A stretch of DNA of 64,000 nucleotides from Candidatus Kinetoplastibacterium crithidii (ex Angomonas deanei ATCC 30255) (GCF_000319225.1 NC_019815.1:248001-312000); one strand, 5' to 3'; shown: positions 10,387 through 21,561, numbered from the stretch's first letter. The notes: a model not told the origin generated them from the sequence alone. Numbers and translations: made by a program.

Positions 10387-11709
10387 ATGGTAAATAATAC
10401 AAATACTAAAAAAATTTTAGCAATACGAGGAATGAATGACATTCTTCCTTCAAGAAGTTGTGACTGGGTCTGTCTAGAAAATATTTTATTAAATTGGCTT
10501 CATAGCTATGGCTATTCTAATATTAGAGTTCCTGTTTTGGAGCAAACTAGTTTGTTTCAAAGAGGAATAGGTGAGGTAACTGATATAGTAGAAAAAGAAA
10601 TGTATTCGTTTAGAGATAGTTATAATAATGATTCTTTAACAATACGTCCAGAGATTACAGCAGGAATAGTTAGAGCAGCCATAGAACATAATATTTTATA
10701 TGAAAGGCCTCGTAGATTGTATTCTATTGGCCCTGTTTTTAGGCATGAGCGCCCGCAGTTAGGGAGATACAGACAATTTCATCAAGTTGATATAGAAGCT
10801 ATTGGTTTTGATGGTCCTGATTTGGATGCTGAATTAATGATAATGGTATCTAGACTATGGAAAATTTTAGACATTCAAGATATTAAGTTAGAACTTAATT
10901 GTCTTGGTTCTTATCAAGATAGGTTGAATTATAAAGAAGTATTATTAAATTTTTTTGAAAAAAATATAGATCATTTAGATGATATTAGCAAAAAACGTCT
11001 ATATTCTAATCCATTGAGAATTTTGGATAGTAAAAATCCAACTGTACGTTCTTTAATAGAGGAAGCTCCAGTTCTATTAGATTTTCTATCAGATGATTCA
11101 TTAAAATATTTTGATTCTGTATGTGGTTTTTTAAAGTCTAATAATATTCAATATTACATTAATAATCGATTAGTAAGAGGATTGGATTATTACAATTTGA
11201 CAGTTTTTGAGTGGACTACAGATAAATTAGGCTCACAAAGCACAGTTTGTGGTGGTGGTAGATATGATAATTTATTCAGTATGCTTGGTGGCAAAAATAT
11301 TCCTGCTGCTGGCTTTGCTATAGGGTTTGAAAGGTTAATAGAACTATGGAATTTTTATAAAGGTACGTCTAAAACAAAAGATTGTGATATTTATATCACT
11401 CACCGTGGTTTAATAGCTCAGAAGTTATCGTTTAATTATGCAGAAAAATTACGTGATTCAGGATTTAAAGTCATAGTTCATTGCGGTTTAAATGATGCTT
11501 TAAAACGTCAGTTTAGAATGGCTGACTTGAGCAATGCTACTATAGCTATAGTTTTTGGAGAAGATGAAGTTAAGAATAATTTTGCAAGCATAAAATTATT
11601 GCGTGTATCTCATAAAGATAATGTTAATCAAGAAAAAGTTCCTCTAGAACAACTAATACCTTTTTTAAAAGATAAAATAAAAAATAATTTTGGATTTTAT
11701 GATGAATAA
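10387..11709 (+). CDS. hisS: Histidyl-tRNA synthetase
   Basis: Charges tRNA-His. Class II motif 2 (FRHERPQLGRYRQFHQ near residue 118) and the histidine-specific blocks LVRGLDYYNLTVFEW and CGGGRYDNL are present, then motif 3 (AAGFAIGFERL) and a complete C-terminal anticodon-binding domain. This domain separates it from the HisZ paralogue at 18619. Length 440 is slightly longer than the common 420-430. Its last codons overlap the start of the following YfgM-like gene, indicating coupling. Confidence 0.97.
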   Translation: MVNNTNTKKILAIRGMNDILPSRSCDWVCLENILLNWLHSYGYSNIRVPVLEQTSLFQRGIGEVTDIVEKEMYSFRDSYNNDSLTIRPEITAGIVRAAIEHNILYERPRRLYSIGPVFRHERPQLGRYRQFHQVDIEAIGFDGPDLDAELMIMVSRLWKILDIQDIKLELNCLGSYQDRLNYKEVLLNFFEKNIDHLDDISKKRLYSNPLRILDSKNPTVRSLIEEAPVLLDFLSDDSLKYFDSVCGFLKSNNIQYYINNRLVRGLDYYNLTVFEWTTDKLGSQSTVCGGGRYDNLFSMLGGKNIPAAGFAIGFERLIELWNFYKGTSKTKDCDIYITHRGLIAQKLSFNYAEKLRDSGFKVIVHCGLNDALKRQFRMADLSNATIAIVFGEDEVKNNFASIKLLRVSHKDNVNQEKVPLEQLIPFLKDKIKNNFGFYDE

Positions 11710-12283
11710 AATATTTCTTATAATCAGACAAAAATTAATAATTTTATCAATAGCTATTTTTTTTATTGTGTTAATAAAGTGTTTTTTTTTCAAAAAAACA
11801 AATATTGATAACATGAAAGATTTTGAATTGTTTGAACAAACAGTTATGACGCATCCTGTTGATCTCGAAAAAATTAGAGTGTTATTAGGTTCAATTAAAA
11901 GAAATAATATTAATGATGGATATTCTAAACTGTCTTCATTAATTGCCGCTAATGTATTTCAAGAACATTTTTTATTTGATGAGGCAAAAAATGAATTAAT
12001 ATGGTTATCTAATGTTAGCAAATATAACTTATTTCAATATATTGCAAAACTACGTTTATCTAATGTATTTGTGAATATGAGTGAATATGATAAAGCATTA
12101 GAATGTTTAAAGAATCCTCCAAAATCTTTTGAGAGTTTATTTGATAATAGTAGAGGTGATGTTTTTTTTGCACAAGGCAAATTGAGTAAGGCTATAGAAA
12201 ATTGGAAATTATCTTTAAATAATATGGATAAAAATGATCCTTTATTTAAAATAATTCAGTTAAAAATTGATTCTTGTAATTAG
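11702..12283 (+). CDS. YfgM-like membrane-anchored TPR protein
   Basis: Predicted inner-membrane protein with one N-terminal membrane segment (about residues 8-26, very rich in I/L/F) and a periplasmic helical-repeat region. It sits between hisS and bamB, the conserved place of YfgM, a tetratricopeptide protein that works near SecYEG/PpiD and the outer-membrane assembly pathway. Sequence identity to the family is weak, so the call depends largely on position, topology and repeat-like blocks such as ALECLKNPPKSFESL. I chose the ATG at 11702, overlapping hisS by 8 bases. An intact T9 run (11782-11790) codes for part of the segment after the membrane helix. Confidence 0.7.
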   Translation: MNKIFLIIRQKLIILSIAIFFIVLIKCFFFKKTNIDNMKDFELFEQTVMTHPVDLEKIRVLLGSIKRNNINDGYSKLSSLIAANVFQEHFLFDEAKNELIWLSNVSKYNLFQYIAKLRLSNVFVNMSEYDKALECLKNPPKSFESLFDNSRGDVFFAQGKLSKAIENWKLSLNNMDKNDPLFKIIQLKIDSCN

Positions 12284-12289
12284 AATTAT

Positions 12290-13390
12290 ATGAATGTATA
12301 TAAATTTATTTTTTTATTGCTTTTTCTCAGTATTCATAATAAGTCTTTTTCAGCTATAGATAATAATGAGCAGCAAATAGTACGTCATGTTAACGGTGGC
12401 TTATCTTATAAAAGATTATTCTCTGATTTTAGAATTGATTTAATTTCAAATGTAGTAGATGATTATATATATGTAGCCTCTTTAGATGGAAATATTGCTA
12501 AGTTAGATGTTGTTAGCAATAAATGTTTATGGCAAAAGAAAATTTCCATTGATAATATAGTATCTATAGTTGTTGATTTTGCTAATGTTGTAGTTGTTTC
12601 TGAAAAAGGAAATATTCTGGTATTTGATAATAATGGCAATCAAAAATGGCTATCTTTTGTGAATAATGCAATTAATATTCTACCAGTTATATATAAAAAT
12701 ATTCTCTTAATTAGGACTTGTGACTTATCTATTCATGCTTTTGATATTAATACTGGAGAAGTAATTTGGTCATTGAATAATTATTTTTTTTCAATATCAT
12801 CTGCTATTTATTCTCCCATGTTATCTTTGAAAAAGTCTCTTATAACATATAGCACAAATAATAGTATTTCATCAATTGATATTGATACTGGTTTTATAGA
12901 ATGGAAAATTCCAGTTTTCTTAGGCAATGTAAATAATGATTTATTGGGAATTAATGGTTCATTTTTAACACATAAAAATAATATTTATTTTGCTGATAGT
13001 AAAAATTATATTACTTGTTTAGATATAACAAATACAGTTATTGTTAAATGGAGTAAACTGTTTCCAGTATGTCGTGTTATGTATATGTGCGATGGATTTA
13101 TTTATGCTTTAAATGATGAAGGAGAATTAGCTAAGTTTAATTCTATAAATGGAAGTATTATTTGGAAAAAAATAATTTTTAAAAATTGCAAATTTAAAAC
13201 TATTTTGGTAGAAAATAAGTTAATAGTTTGTGGTGATTCTTCTGGTCAATTATATTTTATTTCTTCTGATGATGGCTCTATATTTTATAAATTTAAGATT
13301 AGCAAGAACAGTATATTATCTTCTGTCATTTTTAGCAAAAATCAAATTATAGTTAGTACTATAGATGGTGTTTTCATAATAGATATTTAA
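12290..13390 (+). CDS. bamB: Outer-membrane assembly factor BamB-like beta-propeller
   Basis: BamB is an eight-bladed PQQ-type propeller of the BAM complex that inserts outer-membrane proteins. Here blade repeats recur with the pattern of a small residue, V/I-x-D, then W (for example GEVIWSLNN, GFIEWKIPV, GSIIWKKII). An N-terminal hydrophobic signal (about residues 4-16) ends in SFSA, a signal-peptidase-I-like site. No cysteine lies in the signal, so the usual lipobox is missing and the protein may be soluble in the periplasm. Position between yfgM and der matches other proteobacteria. At 366 residues it is slightly short. An intact T8 run lies at 12784-12791. Confidence 0.85.
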   Translation: MNVYKFIFLLLFLSIHNKSFSAIDNNEQQIVRHVNGGLSYKRLFSDFRIDLISNVVDDYIYVASLDGNIAKLDVVSNKCLWQKKISIDNIVSIVVDFANVVVVSEKGNILVFDNNGNQKWLSFVNNAINILPVIYKNILLIRTCDLSIHAFDINTGEVIWSLNNYFFSISSAIYSPMLSLKKSLITYSTNNSISSIDIDTGFIEWKIPVFLGNVNNDLLGINGSFLTHKNNIYFADSKNYITCLDITNTVIVKWSKLFPVCRVMYMCDGFIYALNDEGELAKFNSINGSIIWKKIIFKNCKFKTILVENKLIVCGDSSGQLYFISSDDGSIFYKFKISKNSILSSVIFSKNQIIVSTIDGVFIIDI

Positions 13391-13415
13391 TTTTCATTTT
13401 TTTAAAGTTTTTACC

Positions 13416-14751
13416 GTGTCTTATAAACCAATAGTTTCGATAGTAGGAAGAGCAAATGTAGGTAAGTCTACTTTGTTTAATCGTTTAACAAAAACAAAAA
13501 ATGCATTAGTGGCTGATTTTCCAGGTTTAACGCGTGATAGACATTATGGAGAAGCTCATTTTGCATCATACAATTTTATTGTGATTGATACTGGTGGCCT
13601 TGATGTTCATTCTAAAGATCAATTTTCTTTGAAAATTGCTTCTCAAACCAATCAAGCTATATTAGAGTCTGATATTATTATATTTTTGCTTGATGGTCGT
13701 TCAGGAATATGTTCTCAAGATTATGAAATTGCTAAATTATTACGTAAATTTTCCGATAAACGTATATTATTAGCTATTAATAAATCAGAAGGAATGAACT
13801 TAAGTAATTTTAGCAATGAATTTTATGAGTTAGGTTTGGGTAAGCCATATTTGATTTCTTCATCTCATGGTGATGGTATTTACCATTTAATTGAAGATTC
13901 ATTAAGTGGGTTCTCGCAAACTGATGTTGATGAGAATTCAATTGTAGAATCAAATTCTTCTATTAAATTGGCTATAATTGGCAAACCAAATGTTGGAAAA
14001 TCTACATTAATTAATTCATTTTTAGGAGAAGAGAGGCTAATTGCTTTTGATATGCCAGGTACTACTAAAGATTCTATAAATGTTGATTTCAAGTTTGATG
14101 ATAGGAAATATATATTGGTAGATACGGCAGGTATGCGTCGTAAGAGTAGGGTGATAAATTATATTGAAAAATTCTCAGTAATAAAAACTATTCAGGCAAT
14201 AGAATCTAGTGATGTTGTTTTGTTAGTTATAGATGCAAATGAGGAAATTTCTGATCAAGATGCTCATATGGCTGGCTTTATTTTAGAATCAGGAAAAGCA
14301 ATTGTCATAGCTTTTAATAAATGTGACACCATAGAAAAAGAAAAATTAAAGAATCTTGAAAAATCTTTTAGAAGAAAAATGCATTTCCTGTCATTTGCTA
14401 AATTACATATGATTTCAGCATTAAAAAAATATCATATTAATGATTTTTTTATCTATAAATGAGGCTTATGATTCTTCGTTTGCTAATTTATCTACACCAA
14501 AACTTAATAAGTTACTTAAAATAGCTATTACTAAACAACCGCCTCCTAAAAAAAATATAATTAGACCAAAAATGCGTTATGCTCATCAAGGTGGTCAGAA
14601 TCCTCCTATTATTGTAATTCATGGAAATTCTCTCGAACATATTTCTAGTTCTTATATCAGGTATCTTGAATCATTTTTCAGGAGAGAGTTGTCTTTAAAA
14701 GGTACACCGTTACGAATTGAATTTAAATCATCAAAAAATCCATATATTTAG
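13416..14751 (+). CDS. der: Ribosome-assembly GTPase Der (EngA), frame interrupted near the C-terminal domain
   Basis: Double GTPase needed for 50S assembly. Both G1 loops are visible (GRANVGKST near residue 10, GKPNVGKST near 189) with their DxxG (DTGG, DTAG) and NKxD-type (AINKSE, AFNKCD) motifs. The first frame uses a GTG start at 13416 and stops at 14462 after a run of seven T (14444-14450). Reading six T gives HINDFLSINEAYDSS, which continues into the second frame with the KH-like domain (YAHQGGQNPPIIVIHGN) and ends at 14751. The joined product is about 444 residues, close to betaproteobacterial Der. The normally essential role argues against simple loss. Confidence 0.93.
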
Positions 14752-15061
14752 ATTTTTGATATATTTGAATATGTATATACACAACATCTTTTGTGAATAT
14801 ATAAAATATTTATATATGTTAAGGTGTAATAAAAAACATAACTAATTATTTGTTGTTGTATTATATAAAATATTATTTACACTTAATTTTATTTAGAATT
14901 CAATTTTTATTAGTGTTAGATATAATTTTAGTCAATATTTATTGATTTTTAATAGAAAGATGTCTAATTCAAGTTTGTTTTTCTATTAATTTAGCGTATT
15001 TTATGTCAGTTTAACTCATAATAGAAAAAAACATTTATAACAAACATATGGAACATAAATA
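14752..15061. other. Intergenic region der-hfq (310 bp)
   Basis: No protein-like frame or RNA gene is visible. It must carry the hfq promoter. One weak candidate has TTGTTT at 14975-14980, a 16-base spacer and TATTTT at 14997-15002, but AT content this high makes such matches common. A purine-rich stretch before the hfq ATG is the only ribosome-site-like signal. Confidence 0.5.
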
Positions 15062-15298
15062 ATGAATAATAAAGGCCAAACTCTACAAGATCCATTTTTA
15101 AATAAATTGCGTAAAGATCATGTGCCAATATCTATATATCTGGTTAATGGAATCAAACTGCAAGGGCAAATAGAAGCATTTGATCAATATGTTGTTTTAT
15201 TAAGGAATACGGTAACACAGATGGTATATAAACATGCTATATCAACTGTAGTCCCTTCTCGTGCTATAAGTTTCCAGGAAGATTTTGAGGCAGAATAG
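15062..15298 (+). CDS. hfq: RNA chaperone Hfq
   Basis: Hexameric Sm-like protein that pairs small RNAs with mRNAs. The 78 residues contain the Sm1 region ([22 protein letters not shown]) in reading order and the diagnostic Sm2 motif YKHAISTV. Q8, D9 and Y/H residues of the two RNA faces are conserved, so it should still bind A-rich and U-rich RNA. The extended C-terminal tail is short, as in many betaproteobacteria. hflX follows after 69 bases, the usual order. Confidence 0.97.
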   Translation: MNNKGQTLQDPFLNKLRKDHVPISIYLVNGIKLQGQIEAFDQYVVLLRNTVTQMVYKHAISTVVPSRAISFQEDFEAE

Positions 15299-15367
15299 TT
15301 TGGAAAAGATACAATTATTTTAATTTTTATGCTGTTTTGTTGTTTATTAACACTTTGAATTTGTTAT

Positions 15368-16459
15368 ATGAGATCTTTAATAGTTGGAGTCAATTTAGGC
15401 GGTGTTTTTTTTGATGATAATTTAAAAGAATTCTTTATGCTAGCTCAATCAGCTGGGGCCTTAGTAGCAGATCATGTAGTTGTTAAGAGAGATGTTCCTG
15501 ATAAAAAATTTTTTATAGGATCAGGGAAAGTAGAAGAAATATCATATTTGATAACAGAACTTTCCATAGAAATAGTCTTGTTTGATACTTCCTTATCTCC
15601 ATCGCAACAAAGAAATCTTGAGTTAAGATGGGGAGTTAGAGTAGTTGATAGAGTTGCTTTAATCTTAGATATATTCGCCATCAGAGCTAAAAGTCACGAA
15701 GGAAAGCTTCAAGTTGAGTTAGCACAATTGCAATATTTATCTACAAGATTAACTAGGCTATGGACTCATTTGGAGCGTCAGCGTGGTGGAATTGGGATGA
15801 GAGGTCCTGGTGAATCACAGTTGGAGATGGATCGGCGTATTATATCTAGCAAAGTTAAGGTTTTAAAAGAGCGTTTAAAGAAAATAAAATCCAGAAGAGT
15901 ATCTCAGAGAAATCTTCGTGAACGTAATAGGGTGTTTTCAATTTCTTTAGTTGGTTATACCAATTCAGGAAAATCTACATTATTTAATTTATTAACAAAA
16001 GAAAAAACTTATGTTGCTGATCAATTGTTTGCAACATTAGAAACAACATCTCGTCGTATTTGGGTAGGCACTTCTAATAAAGATATTGTTATTTCTGATA
16101 CAGTAGGCTTTATACGTGATTTACCACATAATTTGATAGATTCATTTCATGCGACACTACACGAAGCCATAAGCGCTGATTTGCTGCTTCATGTAGTTGA
16201 TTTTTCCAATGAAAATTACCAAGAACAAATAGATAATGTTAATAATGTCATTAAAGAAATAGGAGCATCTGATATACCAGTTATTATGATTTATAATAAG
16301 ATTGATTTATCTAATGTACAACCTAGGGTAGAATATGGTTTAAATAATACTATTGATAGTGTTTTTTTGAGTGCAGCGAAAAACACTGGAGTAGATGGTT
16401 TAACTGAAGCGATAATTAATGCTAGTAATACAATGGGGCAAGATATTGAGAATTTTTAA
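15368..16459 (+). CDS. hflX: Ribosome-splitting GTPase HflX
   Basis: Obg-HflX GTPase that binds the 50S subunit and can split stalled ribosomes. The N-terminal domain is followed by the glycine-rich linker RGGIGMRGPGESQLE, then G1 (GYTNSGKST near residue 196), the ATLETTSRR switch region, G3 (DTVGFI) and NKID. Length 363 is typical. A T8 run at 15405-15412 is read without a phase change. Its 3' end overlaps the likely hflK start. Confidence 0.96.
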   Translation: MRSLIVGVNLGGVFFDDNLKEFFMLAQSAGALVADHVVVKRDVPDKKFFIGSGKVEEISYLITELSIEIVLFDTSLSPSQQRNLELRWGVRVVDRVALILDIFAIRAKSHEGKLQVELAQLQYLSTRLTRLWTHLERQRGGIGMRGPGESQLEMDRRIISSKVKVLKERLKKIKSRRVSQRNLRERNRVFSISLVGYTNSGKSTLFNLLTKEKTYVADQLFATLETTSRRIWVGTSNKDIVISDTVGFIRDLPHNLIDSFHATLHEAISADLLLHVVDFSNENYQEQIDNVNNVIKEIGASDIPVIMIYNKIDLSNVQPRVEYGLNNTIDSVFLSAAKNTGVDGLTEAIINASNTMGQDIENF

Positions 16460-17698
16460 TATATTTAATTTTGATGATTCTAATTGGGGACGAGGAAAAA
16501 ACAAAGGTTTTTCTGATGAGTCTAAAAAAAATAGTAATCCACCAGATTTAGATGATGTTTGGAATGATTTAAGCAAGCGTTTTTCTAATATTTTTGGTAA
16601 GTACGGAAAAAAAATAGTAATGATAAGTTACCAGATTTTAATTTTAAAAATTCTGGTATTTTCTTTTGCTTGTTTATTTTATTTGCCTCTATTATCTGGT
16701 TATCTAGTAGTTTTTTTGTAGTTAAAGAAGGTCAAGTTTCTGTGATTACTCGATTTGGAAAATATTATAGAACAGCACAACCAGGTTTTAGATGGCATTT
16801 GCCGTATCCTATTGAAAATCATGAAATGGTAAATCTATCTCATTTGCGTACTTTTGAGGTAGGTTTTCGTGGAAATTCTCAAAATAAAGTTCTGTCTGAA
16901 TCTTTAATGCTTACAACAGATGAAAATATTGTAGATATGCAATTTGTTGTCCAATATCGATTAAGCGCAAATGGAGCTATTAATTACTTATTTAAAATCA
17001 GAGATCCTGATGAGTCTGTTAAACAAGCTGCCGAAACTGCTATGAGAGAAATAGTAGGTAAGAAAAATATGGATTTTGTTTTGTATGAAGGTAGGACTGC
17101 TGTTACTTTTGAAGTTCAGAAACTCATGCAAAATATTTTAAATAATTACAATACTGGCATTCAAATAACTGCAGTTGCTATACAAAATGTTCAGCCGCCA
17201 GAACAAGTTCAGGCTGCTTTTGATGACGCAGTGAAGGCAGGTCAAGATAGAGAAAGAAAAATTAATGAAGGATACGCTTATGCAAATCAGGTTATACCAT
17301 TGGCTAGTGGTCAATCTTCTAGATATTTAGAACAAGCAGAGGCCTATAAAGCTACGGTAATAGGAGAAGCTAAAGGTGAGTCATCTCGTTTTTATAGTAT
17401 ATTAAAAGAATATGAAAAGGCGCCTGATGTAACAAGGACTCGTTTATATCTAGAGGCTATGGAAAGTATTTTTTCTAAGGCTAATAAGTTGATGATTGAT
17501 TCTAAGAATAATAATGTTTTATTGTTACCTATAGACGCATTAAATAATAAAATTAATGATTCTTTTATAACTAAGAAAAATGATTTATTAGAAGAAAAAG
17601 TAGAAAAAAAGCTTTATGATATTGATAATTCAAATGATAGTTTTAAAACTATCAATAAATCATCAGATAAGATAAAGCGTGATCGTTCATTATACTAA
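16446..17698 (+). CDS. hflK: HflK, SPFH membrane protein of the HflKC complex, frame interrupted
   Basis: HflK and HflC form a large inner-membrane cage around FtsH. The upstream frame gives a cytoplasmic tail (DDSNWGRGKNKGF, NPPDLDDVWNDLS), typical of betaproteobacterial HflK, and then loses phase. The downstream frame holds the membrane helix, FVVKEGQVSVITRFGKYY, the SPFH domain and NVQPPEQVQAAFDDAVKAGQDRE. The change occurs at eight A (16607-16614): reading nine gives YGKKNSNDKLPDFNFKN and leads into the helix. The start is uncertain: TTG at 16446 (LRIFNIFNFDDS, as in Bordetella) or ATG at 16419. The joined product is about 417 residues. Confidence 0.9.
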
Positions 17699-17713
17699 TA
17701 GAAAAGATTTTTT

Positions 17714-18586
17714 ATGCAACGTATATTTTTAATACTATCTAGTTGTTTTGCTTTATTTGTATTAGCTTGTTCTACGATGTTTGTCGTAAATGAGCGTAGT
17801 TATGCACTGGTTTTCTCACTTGGTGAAATTAGTAGAGAAATTAGTTCTCCTGGTTTGTATTTTAAATTACCAGCTCCATTTCAAAATATTGAGTTTCTTG
17901 ATAAGAGAATACTTACAATTGAGTCAAAGGATGCAGAACGAATTCAGACTTCTGAAAAAAAGAATTTATCTATTGACTCTTTTGTTAAATGGAGAATAGC
18001 TAATCCAAAATTATTTTATGTAACTTTTGAAGGTAATGAGAGGGCTGCACAAGAAAAATTGCAAGCACAAATTAGAGATGCCTTAAATGCTTCAGTTAAC
18101 GTTAGAACAGTAAAGGAAGTTGTTTCTGTAGAGAGAAGTGAAATTATGACTGAAATTCTTAATAATGTAGCTTCTAGAGCAGAACCATTGGGTGTTGAAA
18201 TTGTTGATGTAAGGTTGCGTAGAATTGAGTTCGCACCAGAAATTTCTAAATCTGTATATAGAAGAATGGAAGCTGAACGGACAAAAGTTGCTAATGAATT
18301 AAGATCTATAGGGGCAGCGGAAAGTGAAAAGATTAGAGCAGAGGCAGATAGATCTCGTGAAGAAATATTAGCTAAGGCTAATGCTCAAGCAGAAGCGATT
18401 AAAGGAGAAGGTGATGCTATTGCAAGTGCGATTTATGCTTCATCTTTCGGTAAAAATCATGATTTTTATAAGTTTTATAAGAGTCTAGAAGCTTATAAAA
18501 AATCTTTTTCTAATAAGGATGATACATTAGTAGTAGACCCAAGTTCTGATTTTTTTCAGTTTATGAAAAAAATTGATTTGAAATAG
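17714..18586 (+). CDS. hflC: HflC, SPFH membrane protein of the HflKC complex
   Basis: Partner of HflK in the inner-membrane complex that modulates the FtsH protease. One N-terminal membrane segment (about residues 4-24) is followed by the SPFH domain with NERSYALVFSLGEI and SPGLYFKLPAPFQ, then a helical region rich in E/A/R (ERTKVANELRSIGAAESEK, ILAKANAQAEAIKGEGDA). Length 290 is normal and the frame is intact, unlike hflK, whose stop is 15 bases upstream. hisZ follows after 32 bases. Confidence 0.96.
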   Translation: MQRIFLILSSCFALFVLACSTMFVVNERSYALVFSLGEISREISSPGLYFKLPAPFQNIEFLDKRILTIESKDAERIQTSEKKNLSIDSFVKWRIANPKLFYVTFEGNERAAQEKLQAQIRDALNASVNVRTVKEVVSVERSEIMTEILNNVASRAEPLGVEIVDVRLRRIEFAPEISKSVYRRMEAERTKVANELRSIGAAESEKIRAEADRSREEILAKANAQAEAIKGEGDAIASAIYASSFGKNHDFYKFYKSLEAYKKSFSNKDDTLVVDPSSDFFQFMKKIDLK

Positions 18587-18618
18587 ATTTAATAAATTTT
18601 ATTTAGGAAATATAACTA

Positions 18619-19782
18619 ATGAGTAATTGGTTACTACCTGAAAATCTTGCTGATATTTTGCCAGTTGAGGCTAGACATATTGAGAAATTGCGTCATAAAT
18701 TACTTGATTTATACAAGACTTATGGTTTTGAGCTCGTTTGTCCTCCATTAGTAGAATATATAGATTCTTTATTGTCTGGTACTGGTAGTGATCTGAATTT
18801 ACAAACTTGTAAACTTGTAGATCAATTATCAGGTAGAACATTAGGCATAAGAGCGGATATGACTCCACAAATTAGTAGAATTGATGCTCATTTATTAAAT
18901 AGGGACGGCATAACAAGGTTGTGTTATTGTGGAAATGTTTTTCATGCCCTGCCTAATGATTTTTTATCTAGTAGGGAATTGTTGCAGATTGGGGCTGAAA
19001 TATATGGACATGCTGGAGTAGAAGCTGATTTTGAAATAATTCAACTAGCTATTGATACTATTAAAACAGCGGGCATAAGTACTTATAAACTAGATTTATG
19101 TCATCCTGGTGTAATACGTAGCATTATAAATTCAGATCATGCTGCATCTGCTAATGTTGATTTGATTCTTTCTTTATTGAAAGAAAAAGATGTTGCTGGA
19201 ATTTTAGAATTATCAGGTGTCATTAAAAATATAAGAAGTGATACATTAGAGTCTTTAAAGATAGTATCTTCTTTATATGGTGATACAGAAACTGTTATTT
19301 CTTTAGCTAGAAAATCTCTTCCATCTAATCCTGGAATTATAGGAGCTCTTGATGCTTTACAAATTTTGATTCATTCATTAGAAGATGATGTTGAATTGGG
19401 AATAGATTTGGCTGATGTTTCTGGTTATGGCTACCATTCAGGAGTAACTTTTTCTTTATATGCAGAAGGTTGGCGTGATACACTGGTCAAAGGTGGTAGG
19501 TATGATAATGTTGGCATTGCATTTGGTCGCGCTAGAGCTGCGACAGGTTTTAGTTTAGATCTACGTAAATTAGCTAGAGGTCTTTTTACTATGGAAAAAC
19601 CAAGTGCTATTTTAGCTCCTTGGGGCCGTGATAAAGATTTATTAACTTGTATAAAAAATTTACGTCAAGATGGTCAAATAGTAATTCAAATGTTACCAGG
19701 GGGTTATCCATCTCAAGATGAATTTGTTTTTGATCGCAAACTTGTTTTATTTGATGGTATATGGCAAATTAATGATTTATAA
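18619..19782 (+). CDS. hisZ: ATP phosphoribosyltransferase regulatory subunit HisZ
   Basis: HisRS-like protein without aminoacylation activity that forms the first enzyme of histidine synthesis with the short form of HisG. It keeps class-II-like blocks ([19 protein letters not shown] near residue 74 and a degenerate [22 protein letters not shown]) but lacks the anticodon-binding domain of HisS. Its place between hflC and purA is the standard betaproteobacterial arrangement. It implies that a hisG gene exists elsewhere in the genome. The 387 residues are full length. Confidence 0.94.
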   Translation: MSNWLLPENLADILPVEARHIEKLRHKLLDLYKTYGFELVCPPLVEYIDSLLSGTGSDLNLQTCKLVDQLSGRTLGIRADMTPQISRIDAHLLNRDGITRLCYCGNVFHALPNDFLSSRELLQIGAEIYGHAGVEADFEIIQLAIDTIKTAGISTYKLDLCHPGVIRSIINSDHAASANVDLILSLLKEKDVAGILELSGVIKNIRSDTLESLKIVSSLYGDTETVISLARKSLPSNPGIIGALDALQILIHSLEDDVELGIDLADVSGYGYHSGVTFSLYAEGWRDTLVKGGRYDNVGIAFGRARAATGFSLDLRKLARGLFTMEKPSAILAPWGRDKDLLTCIKNLRQDGQIVIQMLPGGYPSQDEFVFDRKLVLFDGIWQINDL

Positions 19783-19812
19783 ATTTATTTATATTAAATA
19801 ATAAATAAATTT
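19781..19812 (+). terminator. AT-only hairpin after hisZ
   Basis: A 12-bp perfect inverted repeat, AAATTTATTTAT at 19781-19792 and ATAAATAAATTT at 19801-19812, starting on the hisZ stop codon. There are no G/C pairs and only a broken T tail (TTGTTTAT), so termination is plausible but weak. Confidence 0.35.
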
Positions 19813-19830
19813 GTTTATCATTCAAGTTAA

Positions 19831-21147
<1,317 letters not shown>

Positions 21148-21159
21148 AAAATAGAATCA

Positions 21160-21195
21160 TTCTAGAAATAGATTATATAAAATTTATTTCTAGAA
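21160..21195 (+). terminator. Hairpin terminator after purA
   Basis: Eleven-base perfect inverted repeat, TTCTAGAAATA at 21160-21170 and TATTTCTAGAA at 21185-21195, extended on the outside by AAATAG at 21149-21154 pairing with CTATTT at 21196-21201 across an asymmetric bulge. It lies a few bases after the purA stop. The T-rich tail is weak. Confidence 0.55.
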
Positions 21196-21259
21196 CTATT
21201 TATCTTGATTAAATAGTTGTCTAAAAGCATTGTTTTAATGTAGAATTAGGTGATTGATG

Positions 21260-21287
21260 CTACAGCATTGAGTTTTTGTTGCTGTAG
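21260..21287 (+). promoter_or_regulatory. Inverted repeat upstream of rpsU
   Basis: CTACAGCA at 21260-21267 pairs with TGCTGTAG at 21280-21287 around a twelve-base T-rich loop. With four G/C pairs it stands out from the AT-rich surroundings. Its right arm overlaps the position expected for the -35 element of the rpsU promoter, so it could be an operator, or the tail of the preceding transcription unit. Confidence 0.45.
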
Positions 21288-21306
21288 AGTGAAATTTGAT
21301 TATAAT
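21279..21306 (+). promoter_or_regulatory. Putative sigma-70 promoter of rpsU-dnaG
   Basis: A perfect TATAAT at 21301-21306 with a weak -35 candidate TTGCTG at 21279-21284 (16-base spacer). Transcription would begin about 20 bases before the rpsU ATG at 21333. Position between the purA hairpin and the macromolecular-synthesis genes supports it, but the -35 matches only TTG of the consensus. Confidence 0.4.
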
Positions 21307-21332
21307 TATTCTTTTAAATTAAAGTATTGACT

Positions 21333-21545
21333 ATGCCTATTGTTAAGCTTAAAGAAAATGAACCTTTTGAATCAGCTATGCGTCGTTTTAAACGCACTGT
21401 TGAAAAAACTGGCCTGTTGACAGAGTTGCGTTCTAGAGAATTCTATGAAAAGCCAACAGCTGAAAGAAAACGTAAACTTGCTGCTGCTGTGAAACGTCAC
21501 TATAAACGTATACGCAGTCAACAACTGCCTCCTCGTATGTACTAG
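21333..21545 (+). CDS. rpsU: 30S ribosomal protein S21
   Basis: Small basic ribosomal protein involved in initiation. The sequence [27 protein letters not shown] in blocks and the tail ending QQLPPRMY are typical of betaproteobacterial S21. Start is the ATG at 21333; the TTG two codons upstream is unlikely. It heads the rpsU-dnaG-rpoD group, with the dnaG start 16 bases downstream. Confidence 0.96.
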   Translation: MPIVKLKENEPFESAMRRFKRTVEKTGLLTELRSREFYEKPTAERKRKLAAAVKRHYKRIRSQQLPPRMY

Positions 21546-21561
21546 CAAACTGTGTTTTTAT

